This document shows positions 54,292-64,000 of a stretch of DNA of 64,000 nucleotides, piece after piece; the stretch's first letter is position 1, and each line of letters starts with the position of its first letter. This DNA comes from Desulfogranum marinum (GTDB lineage: Bacteria; Desulfobacterota; Desulfobulbia; Desulfobulbales; Desulfobulbaceae), in NCBI RefSeq assembly GCF_016918565.1, contig NZ_JAFFQD010000023.1, positions 1-64,000 of the forward strand. Direction: 5' to 3'. The notes below the pieces were generated by a model. It saw only the letters and a program-made list of their open reading frames with translations, ran no database searches and was not told where the DNA came from. The position numbers and the translations under genes are program-made.

Positions 54292-55878
54292 TTGCGCAAT
54301 CAATTCAAATTTAAGTACTTGTTTATGAAAACCACAGGCCGTAATTATCAGGTGGCGACCGGAATCGTCATATTGGCAGCGCTAGCCATTCGCCTTTTTA
54401 TAAGTTCTCAATTTCTACTGGTCCCAGATGAAGCCAACTACTGGCAATGGACCAGATACCTTGCCCTCGGATATCATGATCATCCCCCGATGATTGCCTG
54501 GACAATCCGGCTTGCTACCGAAATTTTCGGACAAACCGAATTTGCAGTACGCTTACCGACGGTCATAGGATGCGCCATTTTTTCTTGGTATACCTGTCTC
54601 CTTGCAGCACGCCTTTTTTCCTGGCGGTGCGCCCTGCACACTGGAATTCTCCTCCAGCTTATATTGCTTATTAACGGTTCTGCCTTGATTGCCACCCCAG
54701 ACGGACTCTTACTGCCGTGCTGGGCTGCGGCATGCTACCATGGCTACAGATCGATTACTGATCGAAGCGCCGCACAGTGGCTGTTTACAGGTCTATGGTT
54801 CGGCCTTGGACTTTTATCCAAATACACTATGGTCCTGTTTCCGGCATCTCTCTTGGTCTGTATTCTTTTTACCCGGGAATACAGAACCTGTCTTCGTTCC
54901 ATCTGGCCCTGGATTGGACTCGTTTTCAGCCTTTGCATCTTTTCGCCGGTGCTTGTCTGGAACAGCCAAAACGAATGGGCAACATTTCGCCATGTTCTCT
55001 TTCAAGGGGGCGTTGACAACCGAGAATTGGTAACGCTTTCTTATTTAGGAGACTTTTTAGGATCCCAGTTATTGTTGGTGACTCCGGTTTGTTTTCTCCT
55101 ACTCCTGCATTTCTGGATATTCCCTGCTTCACGCGTAAAATTTCCAGGGCCTAAGGTTTCGTACTTGCTGTGGATGTCTTTACCTGGCTTTGTTATTTTT
55201 CTTCTGCTCTCATTCCATGTACGCATCTATGGCAACTGGCCGGCACCTGTTTATACCACCGGCATAATTCTCATTGCCGCTGCATATGCTCCCTGGAAAA
55301 GCAGGGGTATAAAAATGAATGCAATCTGGAAAGCAACTCTTGGTGCAGCTGCGCTCATCTCTTTGCCTGTGATGATTCAGGTCGTTTATCCCCTTCTCCC
55401 ACTCCCTATAGATCTGGACAGAACAGCCAGGGAAACGGTCGGCTGGGACATACTTGGGAAAAAAGTCGAGGCTGCAGTACAACAAATGCCCACTCCAGAG
55501 GCTACCTTTATTTTTGGGTTGCGTTATCAATATGCCAGTGAGCTGGCTTTTTATACGCCTGGTCAACCAAAAACATTGTCCATCAATAAATGGGCAAGAC
55601 CCAATGTTTATGATTTCTGGTTTCATGACAGTATGGTTATCGGCCAAGACGCTGTGGGAATATTCACCTATCCAGGAATGGAAGATAGGGTAGCGACCTT
55701 ATTTGAACATTCGGAACCTGTGGAAGAAATAATTCTCACCAGAAAATCCCCTTGGTTCGGTATCCAGAACGTGCAGAAAATCTATCTCTTTCGTGGTTAT
55801 GGATTCAAAGGTGGATTGCGATGGCAGCCACAAAATAACAACGATATCCGTGCCACCTTACACCAAACCTCGCCATAA
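54292..55878 (+). CDS. Lipid-linked sugar transferase, GT39/ArnT-like
   Basis: A 528-residue GT-C membrane enzyme with about 10-12 TM helices. VPDEANYWQWTRYLALGYHDHPPMIAW carries the DE pair in the first periplasmic loop that defines the PMT/ArnT superfamily, and a soluble C-terminal part (about 370-528) follows. Polyprenyl-phosphate sugars are the donors; acceptors include lipid A (ArnT) and proteins (PMT). Start is uncertain: ATG at 54325 (MKTTGRN) fits better with the membrane start than 54292. Single gene near a PAP2 phosphatase. Confidence 0.88.
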   Translation: MRNQFKFKYLFMKTTGRNYQVATGIVILAALAIRLFISSQFLLVPDEANYWQWTRYLALGYHDHPPMIAWTIRLATEIFGQTEFAVRLPTVIGCAIFSWYTCLLAARLFSWRCALHTGILLQLILLINGSALIATPDGLLLPCWAAACYHGYRSITDRSAAQWLFTGLWFGLGLLSKYTMVLFPASLLVCILFTREYRTCLRSIWPWIGLVFSLCIFSPVLVWNSQNEWATFRHVLFQGGVDNRELVTLSYLGDFLGSQLLLVTPVCFLLLLHFWIFPASRVKFPGPKVSYLLWMSLPGFVIFLLLSFHVRIYGNWPAPVYTTGIILIAAAYAPWKSRGIKMNAIWKATLGAAALISLPVMIQVVYPLLPLPIDLDRTARETVGWDILGKKVEAAVQQMPTPEATFIFGLRYQYASELAFYTPGQPKTLSINKWARPNVYDFWFHDSMVIGQDAVGIFTYPGMEDRVATLFEHSEPVEEIILTRKSPWFGIQNVQKIYLFRGYGFKGGLRWQPQNNNDIRATLHQTSP

Positions 55879-56048
55879 TATTTAAGGGTACCAGTACAAA
55901 ATACTGTATATTCAGGCTTACTTTTAGTGTGAAATCCCCTTGATAGAGGTATCATGCAATGATACCGTATAATAAGGGTACAGGAGTAGAAGAAAACTGC
56001 TCTGGAGATCTCATACGCGGTTAAAAGGAATATGCAGGGGGCCATAAA

Positions 56049-56531
56049 TTGAAAACAAAGAATGTTTATACCGTTACCCGTAAGGTCTTTTTTTTTGAAT
56101 GTCTCACTATTTTATTGTTGATGTCAGGAATCTGGGCAGATGAACTGTTTGATATCCCCTTTCTTTTATTTGGCGCACAACCAACACCTGTGAATTGGCA
56201 GGAAGCAATTTTTGAAAGTGTGCTCATCCTCGGCGTCGGTGCCTTGGCTATTGCCCATAATCGCAGGAGCCTGCTTAAACTAAATAAAATTGCCGAGGTA
56301 ATCCCTGTTTGTGCTTCCTGCCATAAGACGTATGATACTGAGGAATTTTGGAATATTCTCCAAGAAGGCGCGAATCAATATTGCAAGTCACAGTTTGTAG
56401 ACGGCATCTGTTTGGATTGTCTAAAAAAATACTCTCCGGAGGTATACGCTCAGCATATGGAAGAGATGGCTCAACACAAAAAAAACGAATCTGATATAGA
56501 AAATGCTGAATTAAAAAACAGTCAACTATAA
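56049..56531 (+). CDS. Small membrane protein with CxxC domain, unknown function
   Basis: A 160-residue protein with a TTG start 7 nt after GGGGG. TM helices lie at about 15-30 and 53-70. A cytosolic part follows: Cys88/Cys91 (IPVCASCHK), DTEEFWN, Cys112 and Cys121/Cys124 (DGICLDCLKKYSPEVY). This matches a short module often seen at the end of deltaproteobacterial sensor kinases and response regulators (LPICxxCKKI...SHGICPxCxxKxYP). Here it is attached to membrane helices without a kinase. Metal or redox sensing is possible. Palindrome GGTATCATGCAATGATACC lies upstream (55947-55965). Confidence 0.65.
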   Translation: MKTKNVYTVTRKVFFFECLTILLLMSGIWADELFDIPFLLFGAQPTPVNWQEAIFESVLILGVGALAIAHNRRSLLKLNKIAEVIPVCASCHKTYDTEEFWNILQEGANQYCKSQFVDGICLDCLKKYSPEVYAQHMEEMAQHKKNESDIENAELKNSQL

Positions 56532-56595
56532 TCACTTATATTGATTGTTATACATCTCAGTAACTATCCCGAAACTCATATCATTTGCATTAGCC

Positions 56596-58206
56596 ATGAA
56601 ACTTGCCACCACCCAACAAATGCGAGAACTTGACAGAAGGACAATAGAAGAACTGCAGGTACCAGGAATGGTGCTGATGGAGATAGCCGGTCGAGGCACC
56701 GTTGAATACCTGGAAAAAGCCGTTGAAAAAGTAACTGGAAAGCATGTCGTTATCTTTGTCGGTCCGGGCAATAATGGGGGTGATGGGCTTGTCATTGCAC
56801 GCACAGTCTTTAACCGAGGTGCTGTACCACATATCTTTTTCCTTGTTGACCCAGATGAACTGACAGGAGATGCCGGACATAATTTTTCAATTATCAAACA
56901 TTGGGGCATTCACTACACGGTCGTCGATACCGCAGACACTGTCCATGCTGCTCAAAAAACTATCCTAGCCCTCCACAACGAAAAACCAATCCACTCGATT
57001 GTTGATGCTGTTTTCGGAACAGGACTCTGCAGAGACGTTCGAGGTCACTTTTTCGATGCGCTTACTCTTATCAATACGCTGCGTCAAAATTACCAGTTCT
57101 TTGTTGTCTCAGCAGATATCCCATCCGGCATGCACAGCGATACAGGACAAATCTTAGGCGGTGCCGTCCGTGCTGACTTGACTGTCACCTATGGGTTGCC
57201 CAAACCCGGACATGTGCACCATGGAGGAGAAGGTGTTGGACAACTCAAAACGGTTGACATCGGTATCCCTCCTTTCTTGCTTGATCCGGTTGGTGTCACC
57301 GGCTTTGCTCTTGATGAAACAACATTGCCCCAAATACGAGAGAAATCCACAACAGGGCATAAAGGAAGTAACGGGCACCTCCTCGTCCTGGCAGGATCAA
57401 CTGGAAAAACAGGCGCAGCTATATTAAGTGCCAGAGGGAGCCTGCATAGCGGCTGTGGCCTGGTTACCTTGTGCGTACCACAGGATCTGAACCAAGTCTT
57501 TGAGACTTCCCTTATTGAGGCAATGACTGTTCCTCTGCCCGGCTCAAATACGGCAATTTCAATTAAAGATTATCAACAGATCACCGAGCTCTGCAAAGGA
57601 AAAAACGCCCTTGTCATAGGACCGGGAATGGGAATGGAGCCTGAAACTGTCGAGCTTGTTCTCCGCCTGTACAAAGAATGTAGTCTGCCGCAGGTGCTGG
57701 ATGCTGATGCTATTACTATCCTGGCTGATCATCCGGAGTGTCTTGCTCATCCTGCCGGGCCAAGGATTTTCACCCCTCACCCAGGTGAAATGGCTCGATT
57801 AATCAACACTACGATACCCGCAATACAGCTTGACCGGCTGCATGCCGCACAATGGGCTGAAACCATGGAAGACATGGAGCACGATTTTCCTATAATTACC
57901 GTACTTAAAGGGGCTGGGACCGTGATCGCCTCCAACCAAGGTCAATGGTGCATCAATACTTCTGGAAACCCGGGCATGGGGACAGGCGGGATGGGGGATG
58001 TTCTTTCAGGCATAATAGGCAGCCTGTTGGCACAGGGATACAACCCATGGGAAGCAGCCTGTATTGCAGTCTATATTCACGGAGTAAGTGGCGACTTGCT
58101 GGCAAAAAAACAACCCTACGGTTTTTCCGCTTCCCAGGTTGCCTTGGCGCTTCCAAAAGCTATTGGGCATATTTTACACCTACCAAAAAAATCTTCGGTA
58201 CACTAA
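56596..58206 (+). CDS. nnr: Bifunctional NAD(P)HX epimerase/dehydratase
   Basis: A 536-residue repair enzyme from the chosen ATG (MKLATTQQMRELDRR), the family's usual start; an upstream ATG at 56545 adds 17 residues. The N-terminal YjeF_N/NnrE epimerase domain (about 1-215) has GPGNNGGDGLVIAR. The C-terminal NnrD dehydratase domain (about 225-530) has KGSNGHLLVLAGSTGKTGAAIL, ADAITIL, TPHPGEMARL and GNPGMGTGGMGDVLSGI with the catalytic Asp. It restores NAD(P)H from its hydrated form using ADP or ATP. It is followed by the CBS gene after 28 nt. Confidence 0.96.
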   Translation: MKLATTQQMRELDRRTIEELQVPGMVLMEIAGRGTVEYLEKAVEKVTGKHVVIFVGPGNNGGDGLVIARTVFNRGAVPHIFFLVDPDELTGDAGHNFSIIKHWGIHYTVVDTADTVHAAQKTILALHNEKPIHSIVDAVFGTGLCRDVRGHFFDALTLINTLRQNYQFFVVSADIPSGMHSDTGQILGGAVRADLTVTYGLPKPGHVHHGGEGVGQLKTVDIGIPPFLLDPVGVTGFALDETTLPQIREKSTTGHKGSNGHLLVLAGSTGKTGAAILSARGSLHSGCGLVTLCVPQDLNQVFETSLIEAMTVPLPGSNTAISIKDYQQITELCKGKNALVIGPGMGMEPETVELVLRLYKECSLPQVLDADAITILADHPECLAHPAGPRIFTPHPGEMARLINTTIPAIQLDRLHAAQWAETMEDMEHDFPIITVLKGAGTVIASNQGQWCINTSGNPGMGTGGMGDVLSGIIGSLLAQGYNPWEAACIAVYIHGVSGDLLAKKQPYGFSASQVALALPKAIGHILHLPKKSSVH

Positions 58207-58234
58207 TCGAAACTGATCCTCCAAAGGAGAAAAG

Positions 58235-58690
58235 ATGTTAAAAGCAAAAGATATCATGAGTCATGAAGTCATCGTTGTCAATGAATCGGACTCTGTTAGA
58301 GAGCTTGCAGTAACCCTCATTACCCATAAAATTAACGGGGTGCCGGTTGTTGATGATACAAATCAAGTCGTTGGTGTGGTCACTGAAAGTGATTTAATTT
58401 TTCAAAATAAAAAAGTTCATATTCCGACTGCCGTGGCTATTCTTGATTCCTTTCTCTTTTTGGAACGACCTAACAAAATGGAAGCAGAGATGAAAAAAAT
58501 TGCCGGCTCCCAGGTCAGTGATATCTGCTCCTACGAGATTGTCAGCGTTACTCCTGAAACACCGCTTGATGAATTGGCCACATTAATGGCGGAAAAAAAG
58601 GTTCACACCTTGCCTGTGCTGGAAAAAGGAGAATTGGTGGGGGTCATAGGACAGACCGATATCATTCGGACAATCGCCCAAAAAAAATAA
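58235..58690 (+). CDS. CBS domain pair protein
   Basis: A 151-residue protein of two CBS domains (about 5-60 and 93-150): KAKDIMSHEVIVVNESDSV with GVPVVDDTNQVVGVVTESDLI, and SYEIVSVTPETPLDELATLMAEKKVHTLPVLEKGELVGVIGQTDII. Such pairs bind adenosyl nucleotides. Good Shine-Dalgarno AAAGGAGAAA. Often next to nnr genes; target unknown. Ends at a strong bidirectional terminator. Confidence 0.93.
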   Translation: MLKAKDIMSHEVIVVNESDSVRELAVTLITHKINGVPVVDDTNQVVGVVTESDLIFQNKKVHIPTAVAILDSFLFLERPNKMEAEMKKIAGSQVSDICSYEIVSVTPETPLDELATLMAEKKVHTLPVLEKGELVGVIGQTDIIRTIAQKK

Positions 58691-58703
58691 TGCGTTGATT
58701 GCC

Positions 58704-58748
58704 ATTTCCTGATTCAAATAGGTTCCGGCTCTATTTGAATCAGGAAAT
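58704..58748. terminator. Long perfect hairpin shared by CBS and GGDEF genes
   Basis: An 18-bp perfect inverted repeat (58704-58721 and 58731-58748, arms starting ATTTCCTGATTCAAATAG) with a nine-base loop. It overlaps the stop codon of the minus-strand GGDEF gene and lies 13 nt after the CBS stop, so it probably ends both transcripts. T-tracts are short. Confidence 0.65.
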
Positions 58749-60086
58749 TTGAGATCGTATTTTCCCTTTTTTTACCGGTCCTTTCTCGTCATAGAAGCAC
58801 CAGCAGTTGCGCCCGTTCTTTTTTGCCTGATACATCGCGATATCTGCATGGCGCAACATAGCTTCAGCATTTTGGCAATCGTCAGGAAACACTGATATGC
58901 CGATACTTGCTCCGATGTAGCAAATGTGATTATCGACTTCAATGGGTTCATTGAGCAACTCAATGGCCATCTGTGCAACATGACTTGCCCCCTCTGCTGT
59001 TTCCGTGCTTTCCAAAAGGATGACAAATTCATCCCCCCCAAGTCGGCAGACCGAATCAGAGGAACGTAAGGTGGATCGTAATCTTTCCGCAACCTGCACT
59101 AAAACCAAATCGCCAATGCCATGTCCATACGTATCGTTGATAGGCTTAAATCGGTCAAGATCAATAAAAAGCAAACATAAGAGCCTATCATACCTTCGTG
59201 CCAGCGAAATAGCCTGGGGTAAGCGTCGCCGAAAGTAATTACGATTAGGCAACTGGGTCAAGGTATCATGATTTGCCATGTAGCGAATGAGTTCGGCTGC
59301 CTCCTGACGTTCGGTGATATCTTGAAACACCAAAACCCCACCACTCAATTTTCCCCGCTGGATGATAGGAGTTGCGGAAAACTCCACAGGGAAAGAGGTT
59401 TCGTCACTGCGGATTAACCGTGCTTCGTCAAAGTGTACCGGATCGGCATTTTCAGCACCTTGAAAAAAAGGGCAACAATCGACGCTGAAGTCATCACTCC
59501 CCGGAGTAGAGAGCCTGAAAATAGACATATAGTCACGCCCAGTGACTTCACGCTCTTCATACTCAAGCATTTTCAAGCCGGCCGGGTTAATATAACTGAC
59601 CTTCCCTTCTCCATTTACTCCGCAAATCCCGTTGGCTGCTGCATCAAGAATCATTTCATAATTCGTGGACAGTAGTTCCTGTTCTATTTTAGAACGATGC
59701 GATCCTAGGATATAACGAATACGATTTTTCAACACCGGCCAACGAATTGGTTTTCGGATAAAATCGACTGCACCAGCACTAAAAGAGCGGTCAATCGTTT
59801 CCTCATCATCAATTGCGGTGATCATCAATACCGGCGGAGCATTGACAAAAGAGGTTGTAATATTTTCACAGACCGTTGGCCCATCAATTCCCGGCATCGC
59901 AATATCAAGAATAACCATGTCATAGGTTTTCTTGCCCAGACAATCTAGGGCGCCATACCCATCAACAGCTTCATCAACAACATACTGTTCGCTTTCCAGA
60001 AATTGGCGAAGAAGAATCCTGATGACTTCATCATCATCAACAATCAATATTCGTGGTCGGCTCTCTCGGAAAAAAGATGGACTCAT
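58740..60086 (-). CDS. Response regulator diguanylate cyclase (REC-PAS-GGDEF)
   Basis: A 448-residue cytosolic regulator. The receiver (about 12-130) has VDDDEVIR and the phospho-acceptor Asp in MVILDIAMPG, then K in FIRKPI. A PAS domain (about 145-265) with PAC tail VFQDITERQEA follows. GGDEF (about 275-440) has CRLGGDEFVIL, with RSSD five residues before it, the intact c-di-GMP inhibition site. It should synthesise c-di-GMP on phosphorylation. The partner kinase may be the hybrid kinase 200 nt upstream on the same strand, which has its own Hpt domain. Confidence 0.94.
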   Translation of the reverse strand: MSPSFFRESRPRILIVDDDEVIRILLRQFLESEQYVVDEAVDGYGALDCLGKKTYDMVILDIAMPGIDGPTVCENITTSFVNAPPVLMITAIDDEETIDRSFSAGAVDFIRKPIRWPVLKNRIRYILGSHRSKIEQELLSTNYEMILDAAANGICGVNGEGKVSYINPAGLKMLEYEEREVTGRDYMSIFRLSTPGSDDFSVDCCPFFQGAENADPVHFDEARLIRSDETSFPVEFSATPIIQRGKLSGGVLVFQDITERQEAAELIRYMANHDTLTQLPNRNYFRRRLPQAISLARRYDRLLCLLFIDLDRFKPINDTYGHGIGDLVLVQVAERLRSTLRSSDSVCRLGGDEFVILLESTETAEGASHVAQMAIELLNEPIEVDNHICYIGASIGISVFPDDCQNAEAMLRHADIAMYQAKKNGRNCWCFYDEKGPVKKGKIRSQIS

Positions 60087-60292
60087 AGTGTATTATATAT
60101 TGATGCCTAGACTGCGCACACTTCAAGGAAACAGAGTATATCTGCGGGAAAATTGATTTTCTTTTCCTGTCAGGGAATTTCGTGGTACAGCCTCATTGGT
60201 ATGTACCTAAAAAATAAGAAGCTCTGATAGAACTGACAGTATTGGTAATGATATTTTTTCCAATTACTGCATTCTACGAAATATAGAGGCGA

Positions 60293-61981
60293 TTAATCAA
60301 GTTGTTCCTTGAAAAAACAAGCGACATCTTTAATTGCCTTTCGGATTTTAGGCAGTAAACGTTGTATTTGCAGTATTTGTCCATTTCTACCTGCCTTTTC
60401 GACCAGCAAACATAGCCGTGTCAGCTCATCTGCACCGATCTGGCTACTACTTCCTTTTAAAGTATGGGCAATTTTTTGTGATCCTTTTGCATCGTTTTGT
60501 TGTATCGTCTCTTCCAGCTCGACAAGCCGAGCCTCCATGGATTTGACAAAAACCCGTGCAACGTGATCCATATTGCCGACATGGTGCTTTAACCGGTCAA
60601 AAGAAGCTTGATTGATAATTGCCCGTTGCTGCTTAGTCTGTTGCTGTTTGTTTTTTTGTTCCTGCCTATCCATTGTGAGTGCAGGTACAGTAAGTTCCGG
60701 CAGCCATGTCCTGAGCACCATATACAATTTATGAAAATCGATAGGTTTTACCAGGTAATCCACCATCCCTACAGCATAACATTTATCTTTGGTCTTCGAA
60801 GTCGCGTCAGCAGTCAGGGCTATGATAGCCGGTAGGTCCTTTCCTTCTTTCCCCTGCCCTTGACCAAGGATAATTTCAGTCGCTTCAAACCCATCCATTA
60901 CCGGCATTTGGCAATCCATAAAAACAACATGGAAACGACTCTCTTTGCACATAGTAACCGCAACCTCACCGTTGCTCGCAAAAAAAAGAGAAGCTTTGGA
61001 TAAACGAAAGATCTCTTCCATCACTATTTTGTTTGTATTATCGTCGTCAACTATAAGGATCTTAATAGGATTGACTTCTTTTCCCTGCGTGAAATTTGGA
61101 AGAGGAAGCTGTTTGTGAGGAGAGGGAAAAAGCTGGGTAGAGGGTGCCTTTACGACCTGAGAGTCCTTAACAGCATCGGTGGCTGGTTGCAGGGTAATTT
61201 TAAACCAAAAAACGCTGCCGCCTTGAGGTGCTGGTCTCACCCCGATTTCCCCTCCCATTAGTCTAACCAATTTTGCACAGATAGAAAGCCCCAACCCTGT
61301 CCCGCCAAATCTGCGGGTTGAAGATGCATCCGCCTGGGTAAAGGGTTGAAAAAGGAAGGCAGCCGTCTCTGGAGCAATACCAATCCCTGTATCCCGAACA
61401 GTGAAATATAAAATATCTTTACCTGCGTTAACCCCTTCTTTTTTTATGCTAAGAAATACACTTCCTTTATCGGTAAATTTAATACTGTTACCAAGCAGAT
61501 TAACCAATATCTGGCGAAGACGATATGCGTCTCCCCGATAACTGCCGGCCAGATTTTCATCTAGTGAAAGTTGAAGGGAAAGTCCTTTTTGTTTTCCGGT
61601 AACAGCATACAGGGCAACCAATTCCTTCGCCAAAACATGGATATCAAATTTATCAATATCCAGAATCATTTTATCTGCTTCAATCTTACTAAAATCAAGC
61701 AGGCTGTTGATCAGGGATAATAAACTATCTGCAGAGCCTTGTATGAGTTCGGCAAAATGCCGCTGCCGAGGTTCAAGCTCTGTTCCCAAAAGGAGTTTAC
61801 TCAGGCCAATGACCCCATTCATAGGAGTTCTGATCTCGTGACTGATCATGGCGAGAAAATCTGATTTCGCCTTACTGGCACTGTCTGCCTGCTTGGCCCT
61901 TTTTACTAGAAGCGCATTTTGTTCCTTGAGCTGAGTTACTTCGGCTTCAAGGTGCGCAAGCTGTTCTGCCTGATCTTTCAT
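60293..61981 (-). CDS. Sensor-less hybrid histidine kinase (HisKA-HATPase-REC-Hpt)
   Basis: A 562-residue soluble kinase. An N-terminal coiled coil (about 5-35) precedes HisKA with His48 ([18 protein letters not shown]). HATPase_c (about 150-270) has GIGIAPE and GGTGLGLSI. The receiver (about 325-440) has Asp in [13 protein letters not shown]. Hpt is at about 465-562, with His in [12 protein letters not shown]. No PAS, GAF or TM sensor is present; input probably comes through a partner protein, as with RpfC/BarA-like relays. It begins 1 nt after the helicase stop, so translation is coupled. Likely to phosphorylate the GGDEF response regulator downstream. Confidence 0.92.
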   Translation of the reverse strand: MKDQAEQLAHLEAEVTQLKEQNALLVKRAKQADSASKAKSDFLAMISHEIRTPMNGVIGLSKLLLGTELEPRQRHFAELIQGSADSLLSLINSLLDFSKIEADKMILDIDKFDIHVLAKELVALYAVTGKQKGLSLQLSLDENLAGSYRGDAYRLRQILVNLLGNSIKFTDKGSVFLSIKKEGVNAGKDILYFTVRDTGIGIAPETAAFLFQPFTQADASSTRRFGGTGLGLSICAKLVRLMGGEIGVRPAPQGGSVFWFKITLQPATDAVKDSQVVKAPSTQLFPSPHKQLPLPNFTQGKEVNPIKILIVDDDNTNKIVMEEIFRLSKASLFFASNGEVAVTMCKESRFHVVFMDCQMPVMDGFEATEIILGQGQGKEGKDLPAIIALTADATSKTKDKCYAVGMVDYLVKPIDFHKLYMVLRTWLPELTVPALTMDRQEQKNKQQQTKQQRAIINQASFDRLKHHVGNMDHVARVFVKSMEARLVELEETIQQNDAKGSQKIAHTLKGSSSQIGADELTRLCLLVEKAGRNGQILQIQRLLPKIRKAIKDVACFFKEQLD

Positions 61982-61982
61982 T

Positions 61983-64000
61983 TTATGTAAAAAGAGAAAG
62001 TTGTCGGTTGCGGCTAGATTTGTTTTTGCTGGCCGGCCTACTGCTTTTTATCTTTGAAAAAGACGAGGTGGGTATTTCACTGATAAACTGCGACGGTTCA
62101 ACTGCTTGCATCTTTTGCCCGTAGAACATTCTTGATCGAACATGCGTAAAATACAGGATATCGATCGCCCGGGTCATGGCCACGTAAAATAATCGTCGTT
62201 CTTCTTCAACATGATTCATCAGCGCAGCATCTGCCAATTGTTCTCTTGGCTGCAAAGGAATAAGTCCCTGTTCAGCGCCGGCAATAAAAACGACCTTATA
62301 CTCCAGTCCTTTTGCAGCGTGCATGGTAGAAAGGGTAACACATTCAGCCTTATCATCATAAATAATGGAATCACTGTAGCGCAACAGATACTGAGCGTAA
62401 TCGCGAATAGACTGCGGATAATTGATCGACATTTTTTGCAATCTTTCGATATCACTCCCCTCTTTATCCAACGTATAATACGATGCAAGTCGGCCAATAA
62501 CATCTACCAAAGACTCGGTTGAACGTACAAGCTGTTCCAATCGGCTAAAAAATAACTGGAACGTACGCAGCCTTGAACGTATTTTTTCTTGAGCCACTAA
62601 AGAGGGATTAAGCTCAAGTAAGCTCGATTCCCTGTTCTTTTCATCATACAGGTGGTGCCGAACGGTATTGAGCATATTGACGCCTACACCTTTTTCTTGA
62701 CCAAACAAAAAAAGCTGCTGTTCCTTGTCTGCCAAACCTGCCAAAAGCAAAATAGCCCAATAAAGCGGCCTCATTTCAGATCGAGTATAAAATGCCTTAA
62801 GATCGACGGTTTGAAAAGGGATCCCATGCTTTGCCATGGCTTTACCGACAACCTGCATCTGCTTGGATGTTCGAAACAGGATACCTATATCGCGCAGAGA
62901 AAAAGATGCGTCCTCCAGTATCTCAATTTGCTCTATTTCTCGATGGGAAGTGCCTCCTACCAAGACTTCTATCTGGTCAATTATCCAGCGGGCTTCATGA
63001 ATAGGGGTCGTGCAAAGTTGAAGATGCAAACGACCGGTACTCTTATAAGCGGTCTGCATAGGTACAATAAACGCTCTATCCGTGTTTTTACCAATAACCT
63101 GCTCAGCGGCCTCCATAATAGTGCTGCTGTTGCGGTAATTTCGGACAAGCTGATGGCAACTGGCCTGGTGTACATCAATGAATCGTTGAAACCATGAAGA
63201 ATCAGCCCCACGAAAACCATAGATCGCTTGGTCCGGGTCTCCGATGATAAACACTGGAGAGGTTTGAGCCAAAGAACAGACCAGATCATACTGCCCCTGG
63301 TTAATATCCTGGAATTCATCGACAAATAAATGGCCGGTATGGGTTCGCATGTCCTTACCTGCCTCCCCCTTTTCCCTAAGTATTTCCAAAGCAAAGGGAA
63401 TGATCATATCAATATCTACACAATCATTGGCATGCAGATATGCTAGATAATTTTCCCTTTGAGCTGGATAAGCAGATGAAGACAGAATCTCTTGGCCGAG
63501 CTGTTTGAGTTTGCGCGGCTCAAAATCAGGATAGAGTGTCTGTAATATCTGGTATCGTTTGACCGGACCAACAGGTTGCAATGATGGGTTATACTTGCGA
63601 AGCCAATAGAGACAGTACCCATGAAAAGTATGTACCTGCAATGAAGCAGGACAGAGACCAATGGTATGTTCAATTCGTTCGCGCACCTCATCTGCGGCTT
63701 TATTAGTAAAGGAAATAATCGTGCATGGTTGGTCTTGTTCTTTAATTATCCTTACAACCCGTTGCACTAATGCATGGGTTTTGCCTGTTCCAGGTCCTGC
63801 CTTGACAACCACAATAGGTGCAGCATCATCAACCACTGCCTGCTGCTCAGTGTTGAGCTTTTGCCCCGTTTTTTTTTCAGCGTTAGTCGTTGCTGGAGAT
63901 TGAGGCTTGGCGGCTTTCACCTTTTTGCTTTTCTTTTTCGCGCGAACAAGTGGTGCAAACATGCTCAGTTGACCAACAAATTTGTCACGCTCACCTTCAG
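61983..64000 (-). CDS. UvrD/Rep-type helicase, 5' end runs off the window
   Basis: A superfamily 1A helicase. From the ATG at 63962 it is 659 residues: [28 protein letters not shown] (Walker A), [15 protein letters not shown] (Walker B), [40 protein letters not shown] and [15 protein letters not shown]. The frame is open upstream of that ATG to the window edge (reading [12 protein letters not shown]), so the ATG may be internal. In related bacteria similar helicases are fused behind a PHP/endonuclease Q-like domain; the text before the ATG would fit. The protein ends in QLSLFT; QLSLF (654-658) matches the beta sliding-clamp-binding motif, and QLSMF near the ATG is a second match. Confidence 0.9.
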   Translation of the reverse strand, partial: EGERDKFVGQLSMFAPLVRAKKKSKKVKAAKPQSPATTNAEKKTGQKLNTEQQAVVDDAAPIVVVKAGPGTGKTHALVQRVVRIIKEQDQPCTIISFTNKAADEVRERIEHTIGLCPASLQVHTFHGYCLYWLRKYNPSLQPVGPVKRYQILQTLYPDFEPRKLKQLGQEILSSSAYPAQRENYLAYLHANDCVDIDMIIPFALEILREKGEAGKDMRTHTGHLFVDEFQDINQGQYDLVCSLAQTSPVFIIGDPDQAIYGFRGADSSWFQRFIDVHQASCHQLVRNYRNSSTIMEAAEQVIGKNTDRAFIVPMQTAYKSTGRLHLQLCTTPIHEARWIIDQIEVLVGGTSHREIEQIEILEDASFSLRDIGILFRTSKQMQVVGKAMAKHGIPFQTVDLKAFYTRSEMRPLYWAILLLAGLADKEQQLFLFGQEKGVGVNMLNTVRHHLYDEKNRESSLLELNPSLVAQEKIRSRLRTFQLFFSRLEQLVRSTESLVDVIGRLASYYTLDKEGSDIERLQKMSINYPQSIRDYAQYLLRYSDSIIYDDKAECVTLSTMHAAKGLEYKVVFIAGAEQGLIPLQPREQLADAALMNHVEEERRLFYVAMTRAIDILYFTHVRSRMFYGQKMQAVEPSQFISEIPTSSFSKIKSSRPASKNKSSRNRQLSLFT

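Noticed and set aside
1-64000. CRISPR arrays, rRNA genes, prophage
   Set aside because: No regularly spaced repeats, rRNA sequence or phage structural genes were seen anywhere in the window.

Overview
The window looks like a chromosomal segment of a Gram-negative, probably anaerobic deltaproteobacterium (Desulfobacterota, perhaps Desulfobulbales). This is inferred from gene content, not from a marker gene. Outer-membrane genes (LptF-type permease, OmpW-like barrel, heptosyltransferase-like GT9, KefC/KefF) show a Gram-negative envelope. The mix of two-component proteins, a MCP with a cysteine-rich linker, a DtxR-FeoA regulator with a split FeoB, a spore-photoproduct-lyase-like radical SAM protein and many decayed IS200/RAYT elements fits that group.

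Bases 1-24,200 are accessory and full of decayed mobile DNA. A truncated group II intron opens the window. Between the remnants lie a flavodoxin-fold oxidoreductase, a membrane PAS/PAS hybrid histidine kinase, a pseudo-tRNA-Glu with an intact terminator, a chemotaxis receptor, a small secreted repeat protein and an OmpW-like barrel. The remnants are IS1182-like, IS110 with an IS200 inside it, a second IS200, a RAYT, an integrase tail and two copies of a MITE with 9-bp target duplications. A phosphoglycerol-transferase-like sulfatase-fold protein converges on a GH17-GT2 glucan synthase. A secreted esterase and a three-gene iron module (DtxR-FeoA regulator, FeoB GTPase, FeoB permease) follow.

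Bases 24,600-47,600 are mostly core genome: tRNA-Pro(CGG), HU, LarE, PheA, an ABC-F ATPase, a polar amino acid ABC transporter in line with a GlcD-type oxidase and an aminotransferase, MoaA, TsaD, RsmA, a DUF2062 protein, an iron-type alcohol dehydrogenase, KefC with KefF, SSB, a radical SAM protein with a GT2, and RNase G. One IS66 remnant interrupts this part.

Bases 47,800-56,500 carry envelope genes: an M23 peptidase, an LptF-type permease with a zinc-ribbon-like tail, a YbhN-type membrane protein, GT9, PAP2 phosphatase, a GT39-like glycosyltransferase and a small membrane protein with a CxxC domain. The rest holds the NAD(P)HX repair enzyme, a CBS protein, a REC-PAS-GGDEF protein, a sensor-less hybrid kinase and a UvrD-type helicase whose reading frame runs off the window.

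The most informative observations are the MITE with a reconstructable empty site, the duplicated repeat plus IS200 blocks around ompW, the split and variant Feo system, the metal-binding tails on the MCP and LptF proteins, and the clamp-binding motifs on the terminal helicase. All alignments were made by eye.
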